Assembly: GCA_002428405.1 (NCBI GenBank)
Contig: DIWD01000054.1
Location: 1 to 35,951, forward strand
From: a bacterium UBA6115
GTDB lineage: Bacteria; Bacillota_A; Clostridia; Christensenellales; Aristaeellaceae
Length of the DNA stretch: 35,951 nt
Reading direction: 5' to 3'
The number at the start of each line of letters is the position of its first letter. The first letter of the stretch is position 1. The notes under the pieces were generated by a model, which was not told the origin of the DNA, made no database searches, and saw only the letters and a program-made list of their open reading frames with translations. Positions 1 to 8,700 of this stretch are shown here, piece by piece. The position numbers were made by a program, and so were the translations under genes.

Positions 1-738
1 ACAACCACTGCGGCCTTTCCCGATATAGAATGTTTCCAGGTTCTCGGGCATTTCATAAGCGCCGCAGTTGCAGCCGGCTTCCATCGTGCCAAATACGGCC
101 CGCAGGATCTCCTCCGCCAGCAGTTCCTTTGGCGGGACCTCATAAGTCTCTCCCTCGGCTTCCCAAACCCGACAGTCCACATCCGTCCCGCTGATCTCAC
201 TGCAGCAGCCGCAGTCGTTCTCCTTCACCGACCCGCCGATATCCTTTCCGTTGACCCGGATGGTGGGCGAGGAAAGGAAGCGGTACTGCCGCGCCAGTTC
301 CGCGGTGGACATCTCGACTTTCCGGTACTGCACGTCATAGCCCGCCAGCCGCAGCGCGGGAGTCAGGACGTCCAGTACTTCAACCAGTTCAAGGTCTGTC
401 CCAATGCAGCGCTCGCAGGTGTTCAAATCCAGGTAGAGATATTCGACCAGCACTGACTTCTCCGGCACGCAGTCGCCTCCGCAATCGCAGGAAGATGCTT
501 CACTTGCTGGGGAGCCTTTGGGCGGGGTCCATCCGGTATCGTCCCCCACGTAGGTGATGGCGCCTTCCGGACAGGGATTTCCGCAGCCGTGGCAATGGTC
601 AATGCAATTCCCGGGGTTCTTTACCACCGGTGCTGGCGCCTTGTCCTTGTCATACACACCATGCGGACAATCTTCAACACAGATCCCACACTCAGAACAG
701 GCAGCATAGTCGATGACGGGGTACCAGGTCTTGGCCAT
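1..738 (-). CDS. Ferredoxin fused to a DUF2703-like thiol domain (3' end cut by the window edge)
   Basis: The frame opens at ATG 738 behind a GGGAGG site and is still open at base 1, so 246 codons are visible and the C-terminus is missing. Residues 1-60 form a ferredoxin-like domain: C14, C17, C20 and C24 follow the CxxCxxCxxxCP pattern, and C45, C49, C52 and C56 make a second cluster with an unusual CxxxC start. A linker with C84, C86 and C90 leads to a domain from about residue 96 that starts with a CERC (CxxC, 108-111) motif and contains a second Cys-rich patch (DCGCCSE). This matches my memory of DUF2703, a thioredoxin-like family often near arsenic genes. Only 18 bp separate it from the permease gene, so it is the third gene of the arsR operon. 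Inferred role: redox or thiol partner of metal/metalloid export. The ferredoxin call is firm, the DUF2703 call moderate. Confidence 0.75.
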   Translation of the reverse strand, partial: MAKTWYPVIDYAACSECGICVEDCPHGVYDKDKAPAPVVKNPGNCIDHCHGCGNPCPEGAITYVGDDTGWTPPKGSPASEASSCDCGGDCVPEKSVLVEYLYLDLNTCERCIGTDLELVEVLDVLTPALRLAGYDVQYRKVEMSTAELARQYRFLSSPTIRVNGKDIGGSVKENDCGCCSEISGTDVDCRVWEAEGETYEVPPKELLAEEILRAVFGTMEAGCNCGAYEMPENLETFYIGKGRSGC

Positions 739-756
739 GACAGGATCCTCCCTTGT

Positions 757-1770
757 TTACAGAATGAAAGCCTGCAGGAAATTGAAGAAGTAACCGACAA
801 TGATGATCCCGATGGTGCAGATGCTGATGAAGAGGGCCAACAGCCTGGGCTTGACGGCCTTTCTCAGCATGACCATCGAGGGCAGTGAAAGCGTGGTCAC
901 CGCCATCATGAAGGTGAGGATGGTCCCCAACTGCGCGCCTTTGCCCAACAGCGCTTCCGCGATGGGGATGGTGCCGAAGATGTCCGCGTACATCGGCACG
1001 CCGATCAGGGTCGCCAGTACCACGCCGAAGGGGTTTTTGCTGCCCAGAACCGCCGCTATCCACTCCTCCGGGATCCAGTTGTGGATGACCGCGCCGATGC
1101 CCACACCGATGAGGATGTAGGGAAACACTTTCCTGAAGGTCGCCAGCATCTGCTCCTTGGCGAAACGAAGGCGGTCCCGCCGGGTCAGTTCGGGGGATTC
1201 AATATCCACGCTGCCCGCGGCCAGGATGAAGCTCTCCACATGTTTTTCCATGTGCAGTTTTTCAATGATGGTGCCGCCGATGACGGCGATGACCAGCCCC
1301 AGCACCACATAAATGATGGCGACGTTCGCGCCGAAAATGCTCATCAGCAGCAGCAGGGAGCCCAGGTCCACCATGGGCGAGGAAATGAGGAAGGAAAACG
1401 TCACCCCCAGGGGAAGGCCGGCGGAGGTGAAGCCGATGAACAGCGGGATGGATGAGCAGGAGCAGAACGGCGTCACCGTGCCCAGGAGGGCGGCGACGAT
1501 GTTCGCACCGATGCCGTGGAATTTTCCCAGGATCTTCTTGCTGCGCTCCGGCGGGAAGTAACTCTGGATGTAGCTGATGACAAAAATCAGGAAGCACAGC
1601 AGCACTACGATCTTGATGACATCGTACAGAAAAAACTGCAGGCTCCCCACCCAGCGGTTCGCCGTGTCCAGACCCAGCGCGGAGAGGCCCTCCCCGATCA
1701 ACGCGTTCAGCCACCTCATGCCCAGGACTTGGTTCTGGAAGAAGTCCCAGGCGGTTTTTATTGCTTGCAC
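757..1770 (-). CDS. ArsP/DUF318-type efflux permease
   Basis: This 337-residue membrane protein starts at GTG 1770, with an AGGAAAGGAAG site about ten bases upstream. It has roughly eight hydrophobic segments, for example 51-68, 88-100, 115-130, 140-165, 215-230, 240-265 and 280-335. The family hallmark TPFCSCSSIP occurs at residues 100-109 (C103, C105), followed by a second signature around SFLISSPMVDLGS. This is the layout of the PF03773 (DUF318/ArsP) permeases, which include exporters of trivalent organoarsenicals and relatives proposed to move other soft metals. The cytoplasmic loop near residues 170-210 is charged and lacks an obvious Cys motif. It is second in the operon between arsR and the ferredoxin-DUF2703 gene, which supports metal or metalloid efflux; the actual substrate cannot be read from sequence. 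It could equally be a general DUF318 permease of unknown cargo. Confidence 0.85.
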   Translation of the reverse strand: MQAIKTAWDFFQNQVLGMRWLNALIGEGLSALGLDTANRWVGSLQFFLYDVIKIVVLLCFLIFVISYIQSYFPPERSKKILGKFHGIGANIVAALLGTVTPFCSCSSIPLFIGFTSAGLPLGVTFSFLISSPMVDLGSLLLLMSIFGANVAIIYVVLGLVIAVIGGTIIEKLHMEKHVESFILAAGSVDIESPELTRRDRLRFAKEQMLATFRKVFPYILIGVGIGAVIHNWIPEEWIAAVLGSKNPFGVVLATLIGVPMYADIFGTIPIAEALLGKGAQLGTILTFMMAVTTLSLPSMVMLRKAVKPRLLALFISICTIGIIIVGYFFNFLQAFIL

Positions 1771-1855
1771 TTATTGTTTGCTTCCTTTCCTGATGATGGC
1801 TGCCGCGTTTCGGATCATAGGATTTCTTCCCTGCGCTGATATCCTGAACGACCCC

Positions 1856-2176
1856 TCACGACGATACGCACCGCATGGCGGGTTCCTGCCGCCCTGCCTT
1901 TGAGGCGGCAACCCCCCTGAGGATCTCCATCGCCTTTTTGACGCCATCCGGACTGACGCGGTAATGGGTCCACTTTCCATCCTGCCTGGGTATGGCCGCG
2001 CCTGATTCGCAGAGGATCTTCATGTGGTAGCTGAGCGTTGACTGCGGCATGCCCATTTCATCATTGAGGACACAGGCGCATTTCTCCCCATCCCTGAGAA
2101 GGTCCAGGATGCGCAGCCGCCTTTCATCGCAGAAGGCCTTGAAAACTTTCGCTTCCGCCGTATAATCCCTGCTCAT
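1856..2176 (-). CDS. arsR: ArsR/SmtB-family metal-responsive repressor
   Basis: The product has 106 residues, the usual size for the family. The start at ATG 2176 is fixed by AAGGAGG seven bases upstream. A winged helix-turn-helix spans residues 8-75, with recognition helix QSTLSYHMKIL (45-55) and a wing around DGKWTHYRV. The helix preceding it carries EKCACVL with C33 and C35, matching the ELCVCDL metal-binding box of arsenic-type ArsR proteins but lacking the third Cys of the E. coli protein; C56 could act as an extra ligand. By family knowledge it binds operator DNA as a dimer and is released by As(III), Sb(III) or a related thiophilic ion. A perfect palindrome over its own promoter (2236-2252) suggests autoregulation. 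An 85-bp gap separates it from the permease gene, with no terminator seen. Confidence 0.92.
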   Translation of the reverse strand: MSRDYTAEAKVFKAFCDERRLRILDLLRDGEKCACVLNDEMGMPQSTLSYHMKILCESGAAIPRQDGKWTHYRVSPDGVKKAMEILRGVAASKAGRQEPAMRCVSS

Positions 2177-2214
2177 TGCGGCACCTCCTTAAATCCAAAA
2201 AACCCGATGTGACA

Positions 2215-2243
2215 AGGATAAGCGCCAAATCAGGTTTTGTCAA
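2215..2243 (-). promoter_or_regulatory. arsR operon promoter
   Basis: Reading the minus strand, TTGACA (2243-2238) is followed after exactly 17 bp by TATCCT (2220-2215). The -35 box lies inside the palindrome at 2236-2252. About 38 bp separate the -10 from the arsR start codon. It is a good match to the housekeeping sigma consensus. Confidence 0.75.
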
Positions 2244-2252
2244 TATGACAAA
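2236..2252. promoter_or_regulatory. Likely ArsR operator (perfect inverted repeat)
   Basis: TTTGTCA-ATA-TGACAAA is a perfect 7+3+7 inverted repeat covering the -35 box of the arsR promoter. A further TGACAA half-site lies at 2210-2215 over the -10 region. ArsR-family operators are typically imperfect dyads overlapping their own promoters, so binding here would block RNA polymerase. The assignment is by position; the binding itself is inferred. Confidence 0.65.
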
Positions 2253-2346
2253 CATGCCATCGTTTGTTATCGAGCTTGCTCCAAAAATCGAAAAAAACAG
2301 TCCTGAAAAAACAACCAAAACGCTTTTATTTTAAGCGGTCACGCTG

Positions 2347-2352
2347 TATACT
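2347..2352 (+). promoter_or_regulatory. -10 box of the hppA promoter
   Basis: TATACT sits 35 bp before the hppA start, with only a weak T-rich -35 region (about 2323-2329). It is divergent from the arsR promoter about 100 bp away. The AT-rich stretch 2255-2340 between them holds no gene. Confidence 0.45.
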
Positions 2353-2387
2353 ACCCTGGGAATAAATGGAACACAAGGAGGCTTTCC

Positions 2388-4493
2388 ATGCAACTGGGAA
2401 TCAACACTGTCTACGCCATTGGGCTGCTGGCGGCCATCGTCGCCTTTATCTATGCGGTCTACCTGGCGCTCTGGGTCAAAAAGCAGAAGAACGAGAACAA
2501 GACCATCGAACGGATCGCCGGCCTCATCCGTGACGGCGCCAAGACCTTCATGCGCAAGGAATACACCGTCCTGGCCTATTTTGTGGCCGGGGCCGCGGTG
2601 CTGATCTTCCTCTTCCTTCCCAAGCCCCTCTGGGCTGAAGGCGCTGACCTCAACCAAAACCTGACCATGACCCTCGCCTACATCGCCGGCGCGATTTTTT
2701 CCGCCGTCGCGGGCACCATCGGCATCATGGTCGCCTCCCTGGCCAACGCGCGCGCTGCTGAGGCGGCGACCCACGGCATCAAACCCGCCTTCCTCATCGG
2801 CTTCCGCGGCGGCGCCGTCATGGGGCTTCTGGTCGTTGGTTCCTGCCTGCTGGGCGTGATCGGCATGCTCTTCATCACCGGCAACAGCAGCATGCTGCTG
2901 GGCTTCTCCTTCGGCGCCAGCTCCCTGGCCCTGTTTGCCAAGGCGGGCGGCGGTATCTTCACCAAGACCGCCGATGTGTCCGCGGACCTGGCCGGCAAGG
3001 TCGAGCTGGGCATCCCCGAGGATGACCCCCGCAACCCCGCCGTCATCGCCGACAACGTGGGCGACAACGTGGGCGACGTGGCCGGCATGGGCGCAGACCT
3101 GTTTGACTCCAACATTGCTTCCATGACAGCCGCCCTGGTCATGGCCATGGCGCTGGACGGGGGCAAAGGCAACATCGGCGTGCGCTCGATGATGGTCATC
3201 GTGTACGCCGCGCTGGGCCTCATTTCCTCCATCGTGGGCATCCTGACCGCCAAGGTCACCGACAAGGGCGGCCCCACCAGGGCGCTGAACAATTCCACCT
3301 ACGTCACCACCGGCGTGTTCCTGGTGCTCACCGCGCTGGCCACGCTCCTGTTCAAGGGCTTTGAATGGCGCATCTGGGGCGCCTCGGCCGTGGGCCTCTT
3401 CGTCGGCGTCATCATCGGCCTGGCAACCAACTACTTTACCGATGACAAAGCGCCCATCGTCAAGAAGGTCGCCCACGCATCCAAGACCGGGCCGGCCTTC
3501 ACCATCCTCTCCGGCGTGTCCTACGGCTTCATGTCCGTGCTGCCGGCCATGGTTGGCATCGCGATCTCCGCGATGGTCGCCTACAAGCTCTGCGAGCCGC
3601 TGGGCCCGGGCTACGCGATGTACGGTATCTCCATGGCCGCGGTGGGCATGCTGTCCATCGTGGGCATGATCATCTCCAATGACGCCTACGGCCCCATCGT
3701 GGACAACGCCCGCGGCCTGGCTGAAATGGGCGGCCTGGGCGAGGAAACCATCCGCGTGGCGGACGAACTGGACAGCGCCGGCAACACCGTCAAGGCCGTC
3801 ACCAAGGGCTTTGCCATCGGCGCGGCCGGACTGACCGTCATCTCCCTGCTGGGCGCCTTCATGAGCGAGGTCAATTCCGCGCTGGTTGAGCTGGGCCGCG
3901 CGGCCGAGCAGCTGGTCGGCTTTGACGTGATGAACCCCAACGTATTCTTCGGCATCATGGTCGGCGCCGCCATCCCGGCCGTGTTCTCCGCCATGCTCAT
4001 TCTGGGCGTGGACAAAAACGCACAGCGTATGATCGCGGAAATCCACCGCCAGTTCAAGGAAATCGTCGGCCTGGCCGAGGGCAAGCCCGGGGTTGAGCCG
4101 GAGTACAACAAGTGCATCGACATCGCCACCACCGGCGCCTTGAAGGAACTTATCCCCGCGGGCCTCTTTGCCATCATCGCCACCCTGGTCGTCGGTTTCA
4201 TCGGCGGGGTCAACGCCATCGGCGGCTTCCTGCTGGGCAACATCATCTCCGGCCTCCTGCTGGCGCTGTTCATGTCCAACGCCGGCGGCCTATGGGACAA
4301 CGCGAAGAAGTATATCGAGTCGGGCAACGAGGGCGGCAAAGGCTCTGACGCGCACAAGGCCGCCGTCATCGGCGACACCGTGGGCGACCCCTTCAAGGAC
4401 ACCGCCGGCCCCTCCATCAATACGCAGATCACCGTAGTTTCCCTGGTCGCGTCCCTGGTGGCGACCATGTTCATCAACTTCCACCTGTTCTGA
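2388..4493 (+). CDS. hppA: Membrane-bound proton-pumping pyrophosphatase
   Basis: This 701-residue polytopic protein is within the normal range for the family. ATG 2388 follows AAGGAGG with seven-base spacing. It couples hydrolysis of cytoplasmic pyrophosphate to ion export across the membrane. The substrate and Mg-binding loop is present at residues 211-230 (EDDPRNPAVIADNVGDNVGD), with the second acidic motif in NDAYGPIVDNARG and the third near the C-terminus (GDTVGDPFKDTAG). At the position that separates the two subfamilies the sequence reads GNTVKAVTKG, with K469 and T472; by family knowledge Lys/Thr here marks K+-independent enzymes, whereas K+-dependent ones (including all known Na+ pumps) have Ala/Gly. 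I therefore infer a K+-independent H+ pump. It stands alone, followed by a strong terminator. Confidence 0.97.
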   Translation: MQLGINTVYAIGLLAAIVAFIYAVYLALWVKKQKNENKTIERIAGLIRDGAKTFMRKEYTVLAYFVAGAAVLIFLFLPKPLWAEGADLNQNLTMTLAYIAGAIFSAVAGTIGIMVASLANARAAEAATHGIKPAFLIGFRGGAVMGLLVVGSCLLGVIGMLFITGNSSMLLGFSFGASSLALFAKAGGGIFTKTADVSADLAGKVELGIPEDDPRNPAVIADNVGDNVGDVAGMGADLFDSNIASMTAALVMAMALDGGKGNIGVRSMMVIVYAALGLISSIVGILTAKVTDKGGPTRALNNSTYVTTGVFLVLTALATLLFKGFEWRIWGASAVGLFVGVIIGLATNYFTDDKAPIVKKVAHASKTGPAFTILSGVSYGFMSVLPAMVGIAISAMVAYKLCEPLGPGYAMYGISMAAVGMLSIVGMIISNDAYGPIVDNARGLAEMGGLGEETIRVADELDSAGNTVKAVTKGFAIGAAGLTVISLLGAFMSEVNSALVELGRAAEQLVGFDVMNPNVFFGIMVGAAIPAVFSAMLILGVDKNAQRMIAEIHRQFKEIVGLAEGKPGVEPEYNKCIDIATTGALKELIPAGLFAIIATLVVGFIGGVNAIGGFLLGNIISGLLLALFMSNAGGLWDNAKKYIESGNEGGKGSDAHKAAVIGDTVGDPFKDTAGPSINTQITVVSLVASLVATMFINFHLF

Positions 4494-4502
4494 TCCATCA
4501 CG

Positions 4503-4543
4503 AAAAGGCCCGGGGCGTTGTCAAGCGCCCCGGGCCTTTTCTT
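4503..4543. terminator. Strong bidirectional Rho-independent terminator
   Basis: A perfect 15-bp stem (4503-4517 with 4526-4540) closes an 8-base loop. The arms begin AAAAGGCCC and end GGGCCTTTT, so both strands have a run of U after the GC-rich stem. It lies between the convergent hppA (plus) and DUF2974 gene (minus) and can stop both. Confidence 0.93.
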
Positions 4544-4588
4544 TATGAGTGCCTCATAACAACCATGTCCTGCCAGGAAACAAACAGG

Positions 4589-5692
4589 TCAAGATACAAA
4601 CGAACTGCCCGCGGCCTGCTCCGCCTCATTACCCTTGATCGCCGCGGACAACAGCCCGGTCAGCTTCTGCCATACCAGCTGCCGGGTTTCATGATCGAAA
4701 TGCCGGATGGCAAACAGGAGGGAAAACCCTGTTTTCAGGCGGTTGGTGAGTAAATCTTCCACCGTGTTGATCTCAGCGGACTTCAGCGCGGAATACAGCG
4801 CGTCCACCAGCTGCATCCGCTCATCCTCGGGCATGTCAAACAGCCATTGGTCCAGCACCGCGTCGATTTTCAGGCTGGACGGCTTCAGCTTCGGCTGCCG
4901 GACGAAGCCCGTCCCCATGACCTCCCAGGTGAAGGCGCTGTGCTGCATCAGTCCGGAGGCGGTGCTGGAGACGACCTGATAGTCCTTGTGCTGGTGCATG
5001 AGCATGCCGATGATGGAGAACTCCGGCAGGATGGACACGATTTTCCCGGATATGCGCTGATACCCCTCGCTGCTGACGGTTTCTTCCAGCATGCCCGGCC
5101 CGTCGTTGCTGTACACCTGCAGGATGCGGCCCTGCAGGTCCTCCGCCAGGTTTGAAGCCGCGTAGACCGCCAGGTTCCCGCCCTTGGAGTGGCCGCCCAC
5201 CCGGATCGGGCAGGGGGTGGTTTCACAAACCATCTCAAGGTATTTCAAGGCCTCCGTCTGGGCGGGGACCGGGCAGGTGAACGCCATGTTGAAGTCCTCT
5301 TTCCATCCGACAAGGGAATCGTCCGTGCCGCGGAAAGCGACATAGACCGTTTCATCCGGCAGGAAAAAGGTCATGGCGGCGAACTGTTTTTGGGCATCCT
5401 CATCCGTCTCATGACGATAACGGCGGACGCTGACCTCCCCGAAGCGCTCCCCGGAGGCCATCTGCTCCAGCATCTGCCGGTTGAAGTCCGCGTCGATATA
5501 GCCATAGGCGTCCTCATGTTCCGACAGCAGAGGCGCGATTTCCCGGATGCATTTGCCTTCGCACGGCTGGTCCGCATTTTCCAGCAGCAGGTAGGAGAAC
5601 TCCGCCAGGATCAGGTTGTCCACGTCGTTGAAGGGTGAGCAGGTCATCCCCACATCCCCGCGCCAGGCCAGGTAGTCGATGATGTTGGGCAT
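4589..5692 (-). CDS. DUF2974 (Mbeg1-like) alpha/beta-hydrolase, lipase-like
   Basis: I take the start at ATG 5692, behind GGGAGGG, giving 367 residues; the frame stays open further upstream but runs into the preceding gene. The N-terminus MPNIIDYLAWRGD matches DUF2974 proteins. A lipase-3-like core follows: FRGTDDSLVGWKEDF (120-134) corresponds to the oxyanion region, and GGHSKGGN (166-173) is the nucleophile elbow with Ser169. SNDGPG near residue 195 may carry the acid. No signal peptide or membrane span is visible, so a cytoplasmic location is likely. Function is inferred as an esterase or lipase; the natural substrate is unknown. The gene lies 103 bp downstream of a secreted LRR gene and a truncated second copy occurs at 9108-9281 in the same relative place, so the pair appears to travel as a unit. 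Confidence 0.85.
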   Translation of the reverse strand: MPNIIDYLAWRGDVGMTCSPFNDVDNLILAEFSYLLLENADQPCEGKCIREIAPLLSEHEDAYGYIDADFNRQMLEQMASGERFGEVSVRRYRHETDEDAQKQFAAMTFFLPDETVYVAFRGTDDSLVGWKEDFNMAFTCPVPAQTEALKYLEMVCETTPCPIRVGGHSKGGNLAVYAASNLAEDLQGRILQVYSNDGPGMLEETVSSEGYQRISGKIVSILPEFSIIGMLMHQHKDYQVVSSTASGLMQHSAFTWEVMGTGFVRQPKLKPSSLKIDAVLDQWLFDMPEDERMQLVDALYSALKSAEINTVEDLLTNRLKTGFSLLFAIRHFDHETRQLVWQKLTGLLSAAIKGNEAEQAAGSSFVS

Positions 5693-5795
5693 AAGGATCA
5701 ACCCTCCCGCCTGTTTCGGACAGGCGACGTCATTCCCCCGCACAGTCATTGGGAGCGAGGGGTAATTTCCACATGTCTGGCCAGGAAAGGAGGTC

Positions 5796-8700
5796 TCAGC
5801 GTTCGAAAATAACACTCATTTGATCATACTCAACGATCAGTTTATTATCAGCGACGGTGAAAAACATCATCAATATATCGCCTGGTTGAGATAATATTGC
5901 CAACGTGTCGCTGCCGTTTGCGGTCCATGAGATTTCCTGTGCAGGATCTCCCTCATTCTCGAACGTGCCAGTACCATCTTCGTTCAACGTAATAATTATC
6001 ATGGGCATCCCCGCGTCGGCGGGGGATACGGTCATCGCACCCATCACGGCCGCGCTCAAGCGCCAGGTGCCGGAGAAAACAGCGGCTCCCGGTTTGGGGA
6101 GGGACAGGGTCAGCCTGGGGCATTCCTGGAAAGCATATTCGCTGATCATATCAACATACTCAATGCCCACTACCTCCTGGAGGTTCGGGTTTTCGGAAAA
6201 AGCGCCGTCCGGGATCTCCTTCAGGGTGGAGGGCAGTGTGACCTTGATCAGTTCCGGGTTCCAGCGGAAGGAATACGCCCCGATGGACTCCAGGCCTTCC
6301 GGCAGCACCAGGGCCTTGAAGGAGGCCTGCTCAAAGGCCCGGCCAATGGTCCTGACGCCTGCGGGCAGGACCAACTCATCGCCCCAGTACGTGCGGCCAA
6401 AGGCATAATCCTCGATCGTGGTCAGCGTGTCCGGCAGATGGATCACCATCCTGTTCTTCCCGTCGCCTGAGAAAGCGCTTTGCGGGATCACCGTGATCCC
6501 CTCGGGCAGGGTGACCTTCTTCAGGTTTTTACTTTCGCTGAACACGCCCTGGTCCATCTCCGTCACCCCTTGGGGAACGGCGTATTCCTTCGCCTTGCTC
6601 TGGTTCGGATATCCCCAGAGCTTGGTCATCCCCTTGTCAAACAGCACGCCGTCCTGCACAGTAAATGCCGTGTTCCCCTCCGCGACTTCAAAAGCGGCCA
6701 GCCCGTTCTCACGGAAAGCACCCTCCCCGATTGTGATCAGCGAGGCTGGGAGCACCAGCTTTTTCAGCTTGTACGTCAGACCCAGCGCTTCCTTCCCGAT
6801 TTCGGTCAGGCCTTCCGGCAACGTCAGGCTGTTCAGCCCGCTGCAGTAGAAAAACGCTTTGTCAGGCAGGGATTTGATGCCCGACGGGAGGGCGACCTTG
6901 CCCAGTTTGTAGCACCAGGCAAAAGCATACTCACCCAGTGCTGTCACCGACTCCGGCAGGGTCACGGCGGTCAGTTTTTCACAGCCGGAAAAGGCGTACG
7001 GTCCGATCGTGGCAACGCCGTCTGGCACCTTCGCCGTGCCGCCCTTGGCGCCGGCGCAGGCGATGAGGGCGTTGCTGCGTTTATCGATGAGCATCCCGTC
7101 CTTGGCATAAAAATGTGGATTGTCCTTGTCCACAGTCAGTTTGCTTAGTTTATTGGCGTGTGAGAAAGCGCCTTCCCCTATGTTCTCCAGGGAAGCCGGC
7201 AAGGCCAGCGACTTGATGTTGGTGTTCCAAAACACGTCGGAACCAATCGTTTTCAGCGTCCCAGGCAGATTGATCTTCTCAATGCTCGACCATCCAAAAG
7301 CATAGGAATTGATGGTTTCCAGGCCTTCGGGCAGCACCAGTTCCCTATAGCCGTCATTCCATATGATGCTGCTTTGCGACTCCCCTTCCTGATACACCTT
7401 TCCCAGCGCCCGGACCGGACAGCCGTCGATCTCCGAAGGGATGACCACTTTCTTCCCTTCGGGGTAGATCCCGGTGATGGTCACCGCGCCGTCTTTCACC
7501 TCATACTCAAAGCCGTCCGCGGAGGTGTAGCTGCCATCCCCCTTGATGGGCAGATAACGCTCCGAGATATCTACAACGTAGTTCAGTCCCATCTGGGCGG
7601 CTATCTGCTTAGCCTGGCTGTCCTCTGCCCCGGCCAGTGTGATACTTCCCAAGTCCGGCTCGCTATCGCTCCACATAGAATCAAAGGCGTCAAACTGGAT
7701 GTAGTTCAGGCTGTCAGGGACATGAACGGTCAGGTCCTTGCAGCCTCCGAAGGCACTAACGGATATGTCAGTCACGCCCGCCGGGATGACGGCTTTCCTA
7801 AGCGCCTCGCAGCCGGCAAACAGCCCCCAGGGGAGAGTGCTTACACCGGCGGGCAGCTTTGCCTCTGTCAGGAACAGATTGTCTAAAAACGCGTTCTCGC
7901 CAAGTTGGTTAACGGAATCGGGCATGCTGATGCTGGTAAGCTTGCTCTCTCTGAATGCTTCCGCACCAATGCTCTGCAAGCCTTCAGGCAATGTTATACT
8001 CGCAGCATTGTACTGGAGGAAGGCCGTAGGACCGATGTGCTTGAGCGTTGCGGGCAGCACAATCTCCTCACTGAGGCTTGACAGCCGGGAGAAAGCCCCA
8101 TACCCAATGCTTATCAATCCCTCAGGCAGGATGATGCTCTTGATGGATGCGTTATCCGCAAAGGCACTATTGTCGATGGTCTCCACACCTTCCGGGACAA
8201 TGAAGGCGGTATTGCCAGAAGCGATGGGTAGGGCGATCAGTCGCTTTCCGTCCGAGCTCATGAGCGCATTCTCCCATAACCTGAAATGACTGCCTTCATC
8301 CGATAACTCAAATGCGCTCAGTGCCTGCGTAAATCCGAACGCTCCTTCACCGATTGTCGTTAGGGAGGCGGGCAGCTTGAGCTGACGAAGGTTTGAACAG
8401 TATGAGAAAGCGAAGTCCCCGATTTCTACCAGGCCTTCAGGCAGAAGTATCTCGTTGATATTTGAGTTAGAAAATGCATTAGTGCCGATGCCGGTCACTT
8501 CATTTGTCAGCAGAATATTGTTTAGGTTTCTGTTCGAATCAAAGGCAGAGGGCAGGATGGCCGTGACCCCATCAGGCACGGTATACGAAACCTCTGCTTT
8601 CCCCCCAGGATATGTGTGCAATGCCAGGCTGCCATCCGCATTCTTCTGAAACAGTACACCATCGATGCTTTGGAAATAATCGCTGCCTTCTGCTACCTGT

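Noticed and set aside
2331..4046. Long open frame (571 codons) on the minus strand opposite hppA
   Set aside because: It is a shadow caused by GC-rich third positions. Its translation is a low-complexity His/Asp/Gly-rich string, and hppA on the other strand is complete and conserved.
5693..5815. Upstream start for the DUF2974 protein
   Set aside because: The extension overlaps the end of the LRR gene, while ATG 5692 has GGGAGGG upstream and aligns with the start of the truncated copy.
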